DNA of 64,000 nucleotides from Klenkia marina (GTDB lineage: Bacteria; Actinomycetota; Actinomycetes; Mycobacteriales; Geodermatophilaceae): positions 62,001-126,000 of the forward strand of contig NZ_FMUH01000007.1 in NCBI RefSeq assembly GCF_900101025.1, given 5' to 3'. The notes below the pieces were generated by a model. The model saw only the letters and a list, made by a program, of their open reading frames with translations, was not told the origin of the DNA and made no database searches. Made by a program: the position numbers and the translations under genes. Numbering within the stretch: the stretch's first letter is position 1; each line of letters opens with the position of its first letter. Positions 25,783 to 33,697 of this stretch are shown here, in pieces.

Positions 25783-27261
25783 GTGGTCGGCCCGGGTTCG
25801 GCCCGCCTGGTCGCCCGCGGGCTGGCGGTCCGGCACGCCTCCCGGCTCGCCTGGGCGCTGACCGGCGTCGACCTCGTGGTCGAGCCCGGCGAGCGGGTGC
25901 TGGTCACCGGGGCGTCCGGGGCCGGGAAGTCGACGCTGTTCGCCGCCGTCGCCGGGCTGCTGGATCCCGAGGCCGCCGAGGTCTTTGGCGAGCTCACGGT
26001 GGACGGCGAACCTCCGCGGGCGGCCCGCGACCGGCTCGGGTTGCTCATGCAGGACCCGGACTCGCAGCTGGTCATGACCCGCGCCGGCGACGACGTCGCG
26101 TTCGGGCTGGAGAACGCCGGCCTGCCCCCGGCGGAGATCTGGCCGCGGGTGGACGCCGCCCTCGCCGACGTCGGCTGGCGGTACAGCCGGGAGCGGGCCA
26201 CGCAGGCGCTGTCCGGCGGGGAGAAGCAGCGCCTGGTGCTGGCCGGCGCCCTGGCCCGCCGTCCCGGCCTGCTGCTGCTGGACGAGCCCACCGCGCAGCT
26301 GGACCCGGCCGGCTCGGACGTCGTGCGCGACGCCGTGTCCCGGGCCGTGGCCGCCCGCGGGACGACGCTGTTGGTGGTCGACCACGACGCCGCCCCCTGG
26401 CTGCCGCTGGTCGACCGGGTGGTCGAGGTCCGGGACGGCGGCCTGGCCGAGCACCCGCCCGGCTGGCGCCCCCTCCCCCGCGCCGCCGGCCTGGTGCTGC
26501 CCCCGGCCCCGGCATGGACCAGCCCCGTCCACCCACCTCCGTCCGGGATCACCGACGCCGGTGAGCCAGGCCCCCCACCGGTGGACCCAGCTGGTCGGCG
26601 CCGCGACCCCGCGCTCGTGGCCGCGGGCGCCGGGTTCACCTACCGCGGGACGACGACGCCGGCCCTGGCGCCGACCGACCTCGCGCTGCACCCCGGGCAG
26701 GTGACCGCCGTGACCGGCCCGAACGGCACCGGGAAGTCGACACTGGCGCTGCTGCTGGCCGGGCTGCGCGCACCCACCACGGGCTCGGTGCTGGCGTCGG
26801 CCGACCTCGCGGTGCGCGGCGAGCGGCGTCCGCACCGGTGGCGGGCCGGGGCGGTGGTGACCCGCATCGGCACCGTCTTCCAGCAGCCCGAGCACCAGTT
26901 CCTCACCGGCCGGCTGCGCGACGAGCTCGAGCTGGGTCCGTTGCGCAGCGGCACCGGGTCCGCCACCGCGCGGGCCCGGGCCGAGGAGCTGCTGGAGCGC
27001 CTGGGGCTGGCGCCCTTCGCCGACGCCAACCCCTACACGCTGTCGGGCGGCCAGCAGCGCCGGTTGTCGGTGGCCACCGCGCTGGCCACCGCACCGCGCG
27101 TGCTGGTGCTCGACGAGCCGACCTTCGGCCAGGACGCCGCGACCTGGCGCGAGCTGGTCACCCTGCTGGCCGAGCAGCGGGCCGCCGGGTGCGCCGTCTG
27201 CACCGTGACGCACGACCGCGACCTGGTCGACGTCCTGGCCGACGAGGAGGTCGCGCTGTGA
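25783..27261 (+). CDS. ykoD: ECF transporter double ATPase YkoD
   Basis: 492 residues with two ATP-binding cassettes fused head to tail. The first has GASGAGKST at about residue 43, LSGGEKQR and LLLLDEPTAQLD; the second has GPNGTGKST at about 315, LSGGQQRR and VLVLDEPTFGQD. Both halves keep all key residues, so the single chain replaces the usual EcfA-EcfA' pair. It powers thiamine or HMP import together with YkoE and YkoC. GTG at 25783 starts one base after the ykoE stop, and the end overlaps ykoC. Confidence 0.92.
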   Translation: MVGPGSARLVARGLAVRHASRLAWALTGVDLVVEPGERVLVTGASGAGKSTLFAAVAGLLDPEAAEVFGELTVDGEPPRAARDRLGLLMQDPDSQLVMTRAGDDVAFGLENAGLPPAEIWPRVDAALADVGWRYSRERATQALSGGEKQRLVLAGALARRPGLLLLDEPTAQLDPAGSDVVRDAVSRAVAARGTTLLVVDHDAAPWLPLVDRVVEVRDGGLAEHPPGWRPLPRAAGLVLPPAPAWTSPVHPPPSGITDAGEPGPPPVDPAGRRRDPALVAAGAGFTYRGTTTPALAPTDLALHPGQVTAVTGPNGTGKSTLALLLAGLRAPTTGSVLASADLAVRGERRPHRWRAGAVVTRIGTVFQQPEHQFLTGRLRDELELGPLRSGTGSATARARAEELLERLGLAPFADANPYTLSGGQQRRLSVATALATAPRVLVLDEPTFGQDAATWRELVTLLAEQRAAGCAVCTVTHDRDLVDVLADEEVAL

Positions 27262-28019
27262 CCGCCTCGCTGGCGCTCGGGCCCGCGCCCGACGTCCCGC
27301 TGTCGCGGATCAACCCGTGCGCGCAGATCCTCGCGTCGGTCGTGGTCAGCCTGGTGCTGCTGGCCACCCTCGACGTCGTCACCCCGGCGGTGGTGGTGGC
27401 CGCCGAGCTGTGCCTGCTGCCCGCGGCGGGCCTGACCTCCCTGCGCACCCTGCTGCTGCGCACCTGGCCGCTGCTGCTGGGCGCGGCGACGCTGGCCGTG
27501 GTCAACCTGGTGCTGGGCGACGCCGGCGTGCTCGGCGCGCTGGGCATCGCGCTGCGGGTGGTCGGGCTGGCGCTGCCCGGCGTGCTGCTGGTGGCCTCGA
27601 CCGACCCGGTGCGGTTGGCCGATGCGCTCACCGTGCACTGGCGCTTCCCGCCCCGGGTCGCGGTGGGGTCGCTGGCCGCGCTGCGCCTGGTGCCGCTGCT
27701 GGTGGCCGAGTTCGAGACCGTGCAGCTGGCCCGGCGCACCCGCGGGGTGGAGGCCGGGCACAACCCCCTGGCGCGGGTGCGGCTGCTGGCCGGGGTCGCG
27801 TTCACGCTGCTGGTGGGCGCGGTGCGCCGGGCCGGGCGGCTGGCGACGGCGATGGATGCCCGCGGCTTCGACTCCGGCATCGCGCGCACCAACGCCCGCG
27901 GGTCGGTGCTGCGCGCCCGCGACCACGTCTTCGTGGCCGCCGCCGTCGTGGTGGCCGCCGCCGCGGTGACCACCAGCGTGCTGGCCGGCACCTGGGCCCC
28001 GCTGTTCGTCGGCGGCTGA
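27258..28019 (+). CDS. ykoC: ECF transporter transmembrane subunit YkoC (EcfT-like)
   Basis: 253 residues with about five membrane helices. The cytoplasmic coupling motifs VQLARRTRGVE and LATAMDARGFDSG match the two Ala-Arg-Gly coupling helices of EcfT proteins, which link the ATPases to the S component. GTG overlaps the ykoD stop by four bases, completing the riboswitch-controlled ykoEDC operon. It ends three bases from the convergent regulator gene. Confidence 0.92.
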   Translation: MTASLALGPAPDVPLSRINPCAQILASVVVSLVLLATLDVVTPAVVVAAELCLLPAAGLTSLRTLLLRTWPLLLGAATLAVVNLVLGDAGVLGALGIALRVVGLALPGVLLVASTDPVRLADALTVHWRFPPRVAVGSLAALRLVPLLVAEFETVQLARRTRGVEAGHNPLARVRLLAGVAFTLLVGAVRRAGRLATAMDARGFDSGIARTNARGSVLRARDHVFVAAAVVVAAAAVTTSVLAGTWAPLFVGG

Positions 28020-28022
28020 CCG

Positions 28023-28616
28023 TCACCGTCCGGGCGGGGGCAGCTCCGGGTAGGGCTGCAGGAACTCGGCGAGCAGGTACGTGCGCCGGCCGTCGTCCAG
28101 ACCCCGGGTGCGGTCGGCCCACCGGGCCACGACGGCGTCGAGGTCCCGCGCGAGCTCCCGGGCCTCCTGCTTCGTCAGCCGCAGGGTGGCGCTGCTGATG
28201 TGCGTCGTCCGGTCGTCGTCGGGGGGGTGCGCGTAGGCGGCGTCGACCACGCCGTGGGCCCACGCCCGGTTCTGCGTGCGCCAGACACCCACGGCCGCCC
28301 GGCCACCGGGGCGGGACTCCAGGTCGGTGAGGTCGATGCTCAACCCGCGCTCCGCGGTCAGCCGCCACACGCGGTCCCGGCGGTCCCGGCCCTCGCCCTC
28401 GGCCTCCTCGACCAACCCGTACTTGGCCAGCTGGCGCAGGTGGAAGCTGGCCTGGTTGGCCGGGATGCCGAGCGCACGGGCGACGTCGGCGGCCCGGACG
28501 GGGCCGGTGGCGTTCATCTCGTCGACGATCCGGCCGCGCACCGGGTGCGCCAGCCCGCGCAGCACCCGGGGGTCGTGCACCGGCCGGACGCCGCCGGGGT
28601 CCTCGTCGTCCGCCAC
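28023..28616 (-). CDS. ArsR-like winged-helix regulator, divergent from an MFS exporter
   Basis: About 197 residues. The winged helix (HDPRVLRGLAHPVRGRIVDEMNATGPVRAADVARALGIPANQASFHLRQLAKYGLVEEAE) lies near the N-terminus, followed by an alpha-helical C-terminal region with no metal-site cysteines. Several GTG starts are possible; one at 28646 would fall inside the operator repeats, so 28616 is preferred. It is divergent from a drug-type exporter, and three exact TTGCGCA repeats in the gap are likely its operator, giving autoregulation and control of the exporter. Confidence 0.8.
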   Translation of the reverse strand: MADDEDPGGVRPVHDPRVLRGLAHPVRGRIVDEMNATGPVRAADVARALGIPANQASFHLRQLAKYGLVEEAEGEGRDRRDRVWRLTAERGLSIDLTDLESRPGGRAAVGVWRTQNRAWAHGVVDAAYAHPPDDDRTTHISSATLRLTKQEARELARDLDAVVARWADRTRGLDDGRRTYLLAEFLQPYPELPPPGR

Positions 28617-28638
28617 GCCGACCACGCTACCGGCCCAG

Positions 28639-28687
28639 TTGCGCACGCATCATTGCGCAACAAGTCTTGCGCACCCTACGGTGCGCA
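28639..28687. promoter_or_regulatory. Iterated TTGCGCA operator with 14-bp period
   Basis: TTGCGCA occurs at 28639, 28653 and 28667, and a variant GTGCGCA at 28681, each exactly 14 bases after the last. The core TGCGCA is itself palindromic. The array fills the gap between the divergent regulator and MFS genes. Confidence 0.65.
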
Positions 28688-28689
28688 TC

Positions 28690-29922
28690 ATGACCGGCCT
28701 CCGCGCGCTCGCCCGCAACCGCGACTTCACGACGCTGTGGGTCGGGGAGACGGTCAACGAACTGGGCACCCGGATGAGCACGTTCGTCCTCCCGCTGGTC
28801 GGCCTCGCGATCAGCCGCTCGGCCGTCACCGCCTCGCTCGCCGAGGCGGCCTACCTGCTCGGCACGGTGCTGACCCTGCTGCCCGGCGGCGTGCTGGTCG
28901 ACCGGTTCGACCGGCGCCGGCTGATGATCGCCGCCAGCGCCACCGGCGGGCTCTGCTACGGCTCGCTCGCCGTCGCCGCCTCCGCAGGCGTGCTGACCAT
29001 CCCCCACCTGGTGGCCGTCGGTCTCGTCGCCGGGGCCGCCGTCGGCGTCTTCGGGCCGGCGCAGATCTCGGCCATCCGGTCGGTGGTGCCCACCGCGCTG
29101 CTGCCGGCGGCCCTGAGCCAGAACGAGGCGCGGCAGCACGTCGCCGGGCTGCTCGGCGGGCCGCTGGGCGGCCTCCTCCTCGCCGTCGCCCGCGGCCTGC
29201 CCTTCGCGGTCAACGCGACCACCGCCGCGGTGTCCTGCTGGACGCTGAGCCGGATCCGCACCGACCTGTCCGCCACCGCCGGCCGGGGCTCCCCGTGGCT
29301 GGCCGACCTGCGGGAGGGGGTGCGGTTCGTGCTGGCCCGACCGTTCTTCCGGCACCTCGCGCTCTGGGCGGCGCTGGTCAACCTGGTGCTGAACGCGCTG
29401 CTGTTCGTCGTCGTCCTGAGGATGGCCCGGGCGGGCTCCCACCCCTCGGAGATCGGGTTGGCCAGCGCCGCGGCCGGGGTGGGCGGCATCCTCGGCGCCC
29501 TGCTCGCGCCGTGGCTCGTCGCCCGGGTGGCCACCGGCCGGCTCACCGTGCTGATCGCCTGGTCGGTCGTCGTGCCCGTTGCGCCGCTGGTGTGGTGGGC
29601 GCACCCGGTCGTCGCCGGTGCGGCGCTGTTCGTCGTCCTGCTGCTGAACCCGGCCGGCAACGCCGGCATCGCCGCCTACCGGATCGCGGTCACCCCGGCC
29701 CGCCTGCAGGGTCGGGTCAGCTCGGCGTCGAGCTTCCTGTCCAGCTCGGTCATGCCGCTGGCCCCGGTGCTGGGCGGGGTGCTGCTGGAGGCGTTCGGGG
29801 GCCGCGCCGCGACGGCGGTCCTGCTCGCCGCGACCGCGGGCACCGCACTGCTCGCGACGCTGAGCCGACCGATCCGCGAGGTCCCCGGCCCCCACGCCTG
29901 GCCCCGCGCCGTGCAGCCCTGA
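28690..29922 (+). CDS. MFS transporter (putative drug/metabolite exporter)
   Basis: 410 residues with about twelve hydrophobic helices. The loop motif GGVLVDRFDRRRLMIAAS between helices 2 and 3 is the MFS motif A variant of the enterobactin-exporter-like (EntS/MFS_3) group. GPLGGLLLAVARGLPFAVNATT and VTPARLQGRVSSASSFLSSSVMPLAPVLGG agree. It probably exports a small hydrophobic compound by proton antiport. The divergent ArsR-like gene and 14-bp iterons suggest repression relieved by a ligand. Confidence 0.88.
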   Translation: MTGLRALARNRDFTTLWVGETVNELGTRMSTFVLPLVGLAISRSAVTASLAEAAYLLGTVLTLLPGGVLVDRFDRRRLMIAASATGGLCYGSLAVAASAGVLTIPHLVAVGLVAGAAVGVFGPAQISAIRSVVPTALLPAALSQNEARQHVAGLLGGPLGGLLLAVARGLPFAVNATTAAVSCWTLSRIRTDLSATAGRGSPWLADLREGVRFVLARPFFRHLALWAALVNLVLNALLFVVVLRMARAGSHPSEIGLASAAAGVGGILGALLAPWLVARVATGRLTVLIAWSVVVPVAPLVWWAHPVVAGAALFVVLLLNPAGNAGIAAYRIAVTPARLQGRVSSASSFLSSSVMPLAPVLGGVLLEAFGGRAATAVLLAATAGTALLATLSRPIREVPGPHAWPRAVQP

Positions 29923-29943
29923 CCCCCCCGGAGAGGTGTCGAC

Positions 29944-31461
29944 TCAGGCCTTCTTCTGCGCGGTCTCCACCGAGATCAGGGCCAGCAGCAGCGACCAGCC
30001 CAGGGCGACGGCCAGCAGCAGGTCGGGCACGTCGCCGAGCAGCAGGCCGATGATCAGCGGCACCGTGCCCAGGATGCCCAGGTCGAGCCCGCGCACCAGG
30101 GTGACCGTGACGCTGGTGGGCACGGCCCCCATCGGCGACGACAGCACGGGCCCCGACCAGTCGAGCTCGGGCCGGTACCCCCCGCGGACGACGGCGCCGG
30201 CCCACGCCGGTGCGGTCGCGGCCCCCAGCGCGGCCCACTGCCAGCCCAGCCCGGCCACCCCGGCGGACACCGCGCACACCAGCACCAGCGCCGCGGTGGG
30301 CACGATCGCCCGGGCCCGGACGACGTCCTTGGCCCCCAGCGGCAGCGCACGGTCGGCGGCGGGTGCTGCGTGCGCGCTGCGCGACGGCTCGCCCAGCGCG
30401 ACCGCGGCGATCGACCAGCCCACGACGACCGCCACCGCGACCAGTGCCGGCACCCCGCCCAGGCCGTCGGTGCGCGCCGCCAGCACCGGCAGCGCGGTGC
30501 CGATGGCCAGCTGGCCCCAGCGCCACGGCGACCGGGCCAGCACCGCGAGGTCACCGGCCACCACCGCCTGCCACGGCTGGCGCACCCAGGCCCAGGTCCG
30601 CGTGCGCCGCGGCGGGTGCACCGGGGTGCCCATCGCCCGACCCAGTTCACGGGTGTCCAGCGACAGCGCCGAGGCCGAGGCGACGAAGACGGCCGCGCCG
30701 CGGTCGCGGAGGGCACCGGCCCGCAGCCGCCCGGTGACCCGGTCGGCGGCCAGCAGCGCCGCCGCGGCCAGCGCCACGAGCACCCCGGCCAGCACGGGCA
30801 GCGGGACGCCGGGGCCACTGGGCACCCAGCCCCAGGTGCCGATCGTGCCCACCACCGCCGGGACGACGACGGCCACCGTCGCGACGGCCCCGGCCGCCGG
30901 CGCCACCCAGCCGGTGAGCTCGCGGGCCTGCAGCACCACCAGCACCCCGACGGCGGCCAGGGCGAGCAGCACCGCGGCCAGCACGCCGACCGCCACCTCG
31001 GGCACGGTGGGCGCGGTCGGCGCGGCGAGCACGACCGGGAGCGCCACCACCACGGCGGCGACGACGGCGACCCAGCAGGTGCGCACCAGCTCGCCGCGCA
31101 GCAGGCCGCGGCGGTCGGCGGGCAGCGGCAGCCACCAGGCCGCGGTGGCCGGGGTGGCGCTGACCGGGCCCAGCCGGGACAGCAGGGCGACCACCCCGGC
31201 GGCGACCAGCAGCGCAGCGACCAGCGCGGTCAGCTCGCCGGGCAGGTGGGTGGCGGCGGCCTCGGGGCGGGCGGCGATGCGCTCGCGCAGCGCGGAGAAG
31301 GCACCGCCGAACACCGCCACCACGACGCCGGCGACGGTGAGCGCGCTGAGCACGTCGCCGCCGAGGGTCAGCCAGCTGGTGTCGGCGCGGGCGGCCGTGG
31401 CCTGCCGGGTGGCCCGCCGGACGCCGGCCCCGGTGAGCTCGCGGGTCGGGTCCGCATGCAT
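29944..31461 (-). CDS. DUF6297 membrane protein, ABC exporter subunit
   Basis: 505 residues with about ten to twelve hydrophobic segments and several Arg/Pro loops. The layout matches the actinobacterial DUF6297 family that accompanies ABC ATPases, presumably as an ABC-2-like permease. Its ATG shares one base with the stop of the ATPase gene (TGATG), so the two are coupled. The transported compound is unknown. Walker or enzymatic motifs are absent. Confidence 0.75.
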   Translation of the reverse strand: MHADPTRELTGAGVRRATRQATAARADTSWLTLGGDVLSALTVAGVVVAVFGGAFSALRERIAARPEAAATHLPGELTALVAALLVAAGVVALLSRLGPVSATPATAAWWLPLPADRRGLLRGELVRTCWVAVVAAVVVALPVVLAAPTAPTVPEVAVGVLAAVLLALAAVGVLVVLQARELTGWVAPAAGAVATVAVVVPAVVGTIGTWGWVPSGPGVPLPVLAGVLVALAAAALLAADRVTGRLRAGALRDRGAAVFVASASALSLDTRELGRAMGTPVHPPRRTRTWAWVRQPWQAVVAGDLAVLARSPWRWGQLAIGTALPVLAARTDGLGGVPALVAVAVVVGWSIAAVALGEPSRSAHAAPAADRALPLGAKDVVRARAIVPTAALVLVCAVSAGVAGLGWQWAALGAATAPAWAGAVVRGGYRPELDWSGPVLSSPMGAVPTSVTVTLVRGLDLGILGTVPLIIGLLLGDVPDLLLAVALGWSLLLALISVETAQKKA

Positions 31462-32144
31462 CACTCGTGCAGCATCGCGACGGCGGCCTTCGGCGAGACC
31501 ACGGTGCACGCGTCGTCGTCGACCACGAGCACCCGCCGGGCGACGGTGGACAGGAACTCGGCGTCGTGGCTGGCGAACACCACGGTGAGGCCGTCGGCGA
31601 CGTCGGCGGCGATGCGGGCGGCGAGCTGGCGGCGCATCTGGGCGTCCAGCCGCCGCTCGGGCTCGTCGAGCACCATGAGCCGGGCCGGCCGCACGAACGC
31701 CGCGGCCAGCGCGAGGCGCCGTCGCTGGCCCGACGAGAGCGCCGAGGGCAGGGCGTGCGCCCGCTCGGTGAGCCCGAACTCCTCGACCTCCTCGGCCACC
31801 ACCTCGTCGGCGTCGGCGACCCCGTGCCCGCGTGCGGTGAGCAGCAGGTGCTCGGCCCCGGTGAGCGAGGGGAAGAAGGCGTCGTCGTCGAGCACGGTGA
31901 CGACGTCGCGGCGGAAGGCGGCCTCGCGCTCGTCGACCGGCCGGCCGTCGAACTCGACCGTCCCGCCGATGGGCGGCAGCAACCCCACCAGGGTCTGCAG
32001 CACCGTGGACTTGCCCGCGCCGTTGGGGCCGATGACCCCGAGCGCGGTGCCGGCCGCCACGGCGACGGTCACCGGGGCGCAGACGGGCTCGCCGCCGTAG
32101 CCGACGGACAGGTCGTGCACCTCGAGCAGCCCGGTCTTCGCCAT
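31461..32144 (-). CDS. ABC transporter ATP-binding protein partner of DUF6297
   Basis: 227 residues. Walker A GPNGAGKST is at about residue 40, signature LSSGQRRR near 142, Walker B LMVLDEPERRLD, and a His switch in FASHDAEF. LSSGQ is a mild variant of LSGGQ seen in ABC-2 exporters. It starts at an ATG close to the terminator of the upstream permease and is coupled to the DUF6297 gene, so the pair forms a complete two-gene exporter. Confidence 0.88.
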   Translation of the reverse strand: MAKTGLLEVHDLSVGYGGEPVCAPVTVAVAAGTALGVIGPNGAGKSTVLQTLVGLLPPIGGTVEFDGRPVDEREAAFRRDVVTVLDDDAFFPSLTGAEHLLLTARGHGVADADEVVAEEVEEFGLTERAHALPSALSSGQRRRLALAAAFVRPARLMVLDEPERRLDAQMRRQLAARIAADVADGLTVVFASHDAEFLSTVARRVLVVDDDACTVVSPKAAVAMLHE

Positions 32145-32184
32145 CGCCGGCAGCCTAGGGGCCGAACCTGTGCCCGGTCGGCCT

Positions 32185-32214
32185 CCGGTCCGGTCCCGGG
32201 CGGGACCGGACCGG
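32185..32214 (-). terminator. Hairpin terminator after the NCS2 permease
   Basis: A perfect 13-bp stem CCGGTCCGGTCCC / GGGACCGGACCGG with loop GGGC lies just past the NCS2 stop codon and before the next minus-strand gene. Confidence 0.75.
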
Positions 32215-32224
32215 GCCGGGCGGG

Positions 32225-33619
32225 TCACTCCGTGCGGCGCTGCTCCTCGCGGGTCTCGACCGCGGCCTCGACGAACGGCTCGGCCGGCGAGGGGATCTCC
32301 GGCGCGGGCACCGGGCGGCCGGGCAGCACCAGGTTGAGCACGATGGCCACCAGCGCCGAGACGACGATGCCCGAGCTGAACAGCGCGCCCCACTCCCCGG
32401 CGATGCCCGCGATGGCGTCGGGCGCCGAGGCGATGCCCCGGCCCAGCGCGATCGACAGCGCCACGATGAGCAGCGACCGGGTGTCCAGACCGTTCTTGCT
32501 GAGCAGCTCGATGCCGATCGCGCAGACCATGCCGAACAGCACGAGCACGCCACCGCCGAGCACCGCGGGCGGGACGGCGGCGAGCACCGCGGCCAGCTGG
32601 GGCAGGAGTGAGAGGGCCACGAGGACGACGGCGCCGATGGTCACCACGTGCCGGCTCATCTGCTTGGTGAGCGCGACCAGGCCGATGTTCTGGCTGAACA
32701 TCGTCGTCGGCAGGGCGCCGAACACCCCGCCCAGCACGGCCGACCCGCCCTCGGCGAGGATCCCGCCGCGCAGCTCGCGGCGGGTGGCCGGCCGGCCGGC
32801 CCCGCCCTCGGTGACCGCGTGCACGGTGCCCACCGAGTCGACCATGTTGACCACGCCGACGATGGCCATCGAGGCGATGGCGACGACCTCGAAGGAGACC
32901 CCGAACTCGAAGGGTGACGGGAAGGCGACCACCGGCCGGTCGGCCGCGCCGGAGAGGTCGAGCAGGCCGAGCGGGATGGCCACGACGTAGCCGACGACCA
33001 CCGCGATGAGCACCGAGGCGGCCTTGGCCAGCCCGCGGGCGAACTGGTTGAGCACCACGGTGAGCACGAGCACGAGCCCGGCGACGCCGAAGTTGGTCCA
33101 CGAGCCGAAGCCCTCACGGCCCACCCCGCCGGCGGCCAGGTTGATGCCGCTGGGCAGCAGGCCCAGGCCGATGACCAGGATGATCGTGCCGGTCACCACG
33201 GGCGGGAACAGGAACGCGATCTTGTGGATGCCCAGGCCGATCGCCACCTGCACCAGCGCGGTGACCAGGACGCCGCCGAGCACCGCGGGCAGCCCGCGCT
33301 CGGCGGCCAGCGGGACGGCGACCGCGATGAACGCGAACCCCGACCCCATCATCAGCGGCAGTCGACTGCCCACCGGGCCGATCCCGATGGTCTGCAGCAG
33401 CGTGGCCAGCCCGGCGCAGAGCAGCGCGGCCTGGACCAGCAGCACGGCCTCGCCGGTGGTGGCGCCGATGACGCCGGCCAGCAGGATCGCCGGGGTCAGG
33501 TTCGAGGTGAACATCGCCAGCACGTGCTGCAGGCCCAGCGGCACGGCCACGCCCCACGGCGGCATCGCATCGGGGTCGCTGGGGTCCCGCCGCACCTTCG
33601 CGGGCTTCGTCGTCGCCAT
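32225..33619 (-). CDS. NCS2-family nucleobase (xanthine/uracil) permease
   Basis: About 464 residues with some twelve to fourteen membrane helices. The first helices (PLGLQHVLAMFTSNLTPAILLAG) and the family motif Q-N-I-G-L-V-A-L-T in MFSQNIGLVALTKQMSRHV are characteristic of nucleobase:cation symporter 2 proteins of the xanthine/uric acid branch (QNxGxxxxT). It imports a purine base with protons or sodium. ATG at 33619 is preferred over one three codons upstream, because the AGGGGG ribosome site is nine bases away instead of touching. A nucleoside hydrolase that releases bases is at 40 kb. Confidence 0.88.
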   Translation of the reverse strand: MATTKPAKVRRDPSDPDAMPPWGVAVPLGLQHVLAMFTSNLTPAILLAGVIGATTGEAVLLVQAALLCAGLATLLQTIGIGPVGSRLPLMMGSGFAFIAVAVPLAAERGLPAVLGGVLVTALVQVAIGLGIHKIAFLFPPVVTGTIILVIGLGLLPSGINLAAGGVGREGFGSWTNFGVAGLVLVLTVVLNQFARGLAKAASVLIAVVVGYVVAIPLGLLDLSGAADRPVVAFPSPFEFGVSFEVVAIASMAIVGVVNMVDSVGTVHAVTEGGAGRPATRRELRGGILAEGGSAVLGGVFGALPTTMFSQNIGLVALTKQMSRHVVTIGAVVLVALSLLPQLAAVLAAVPPAVLGGGVLVLFGMVCAIGIELLSKNGLDTRSLLIVALSIALGRGIASAPDAIAGIAGEWGALFSSGIVVSALVAIVLNLVLPGRPVPAPEIPSPAEPFVEAAVETREEQRRTE

Positions 33620-33697
33620 GTCGCGCATCCCCCTGCCTCGTGCGGGACCCGCCGTCCCGCCGTGGGGCGAGACTGCACCGTCCCGGTCACAGCCGGG

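Noticed and set aside
28617-28646. Start of the ArsR-like regulator at 28646
   Set aside because: That start would lie inside the first TTGCGCA repeat and adds ten residues outside the fold; a GTG downstream is more likely.
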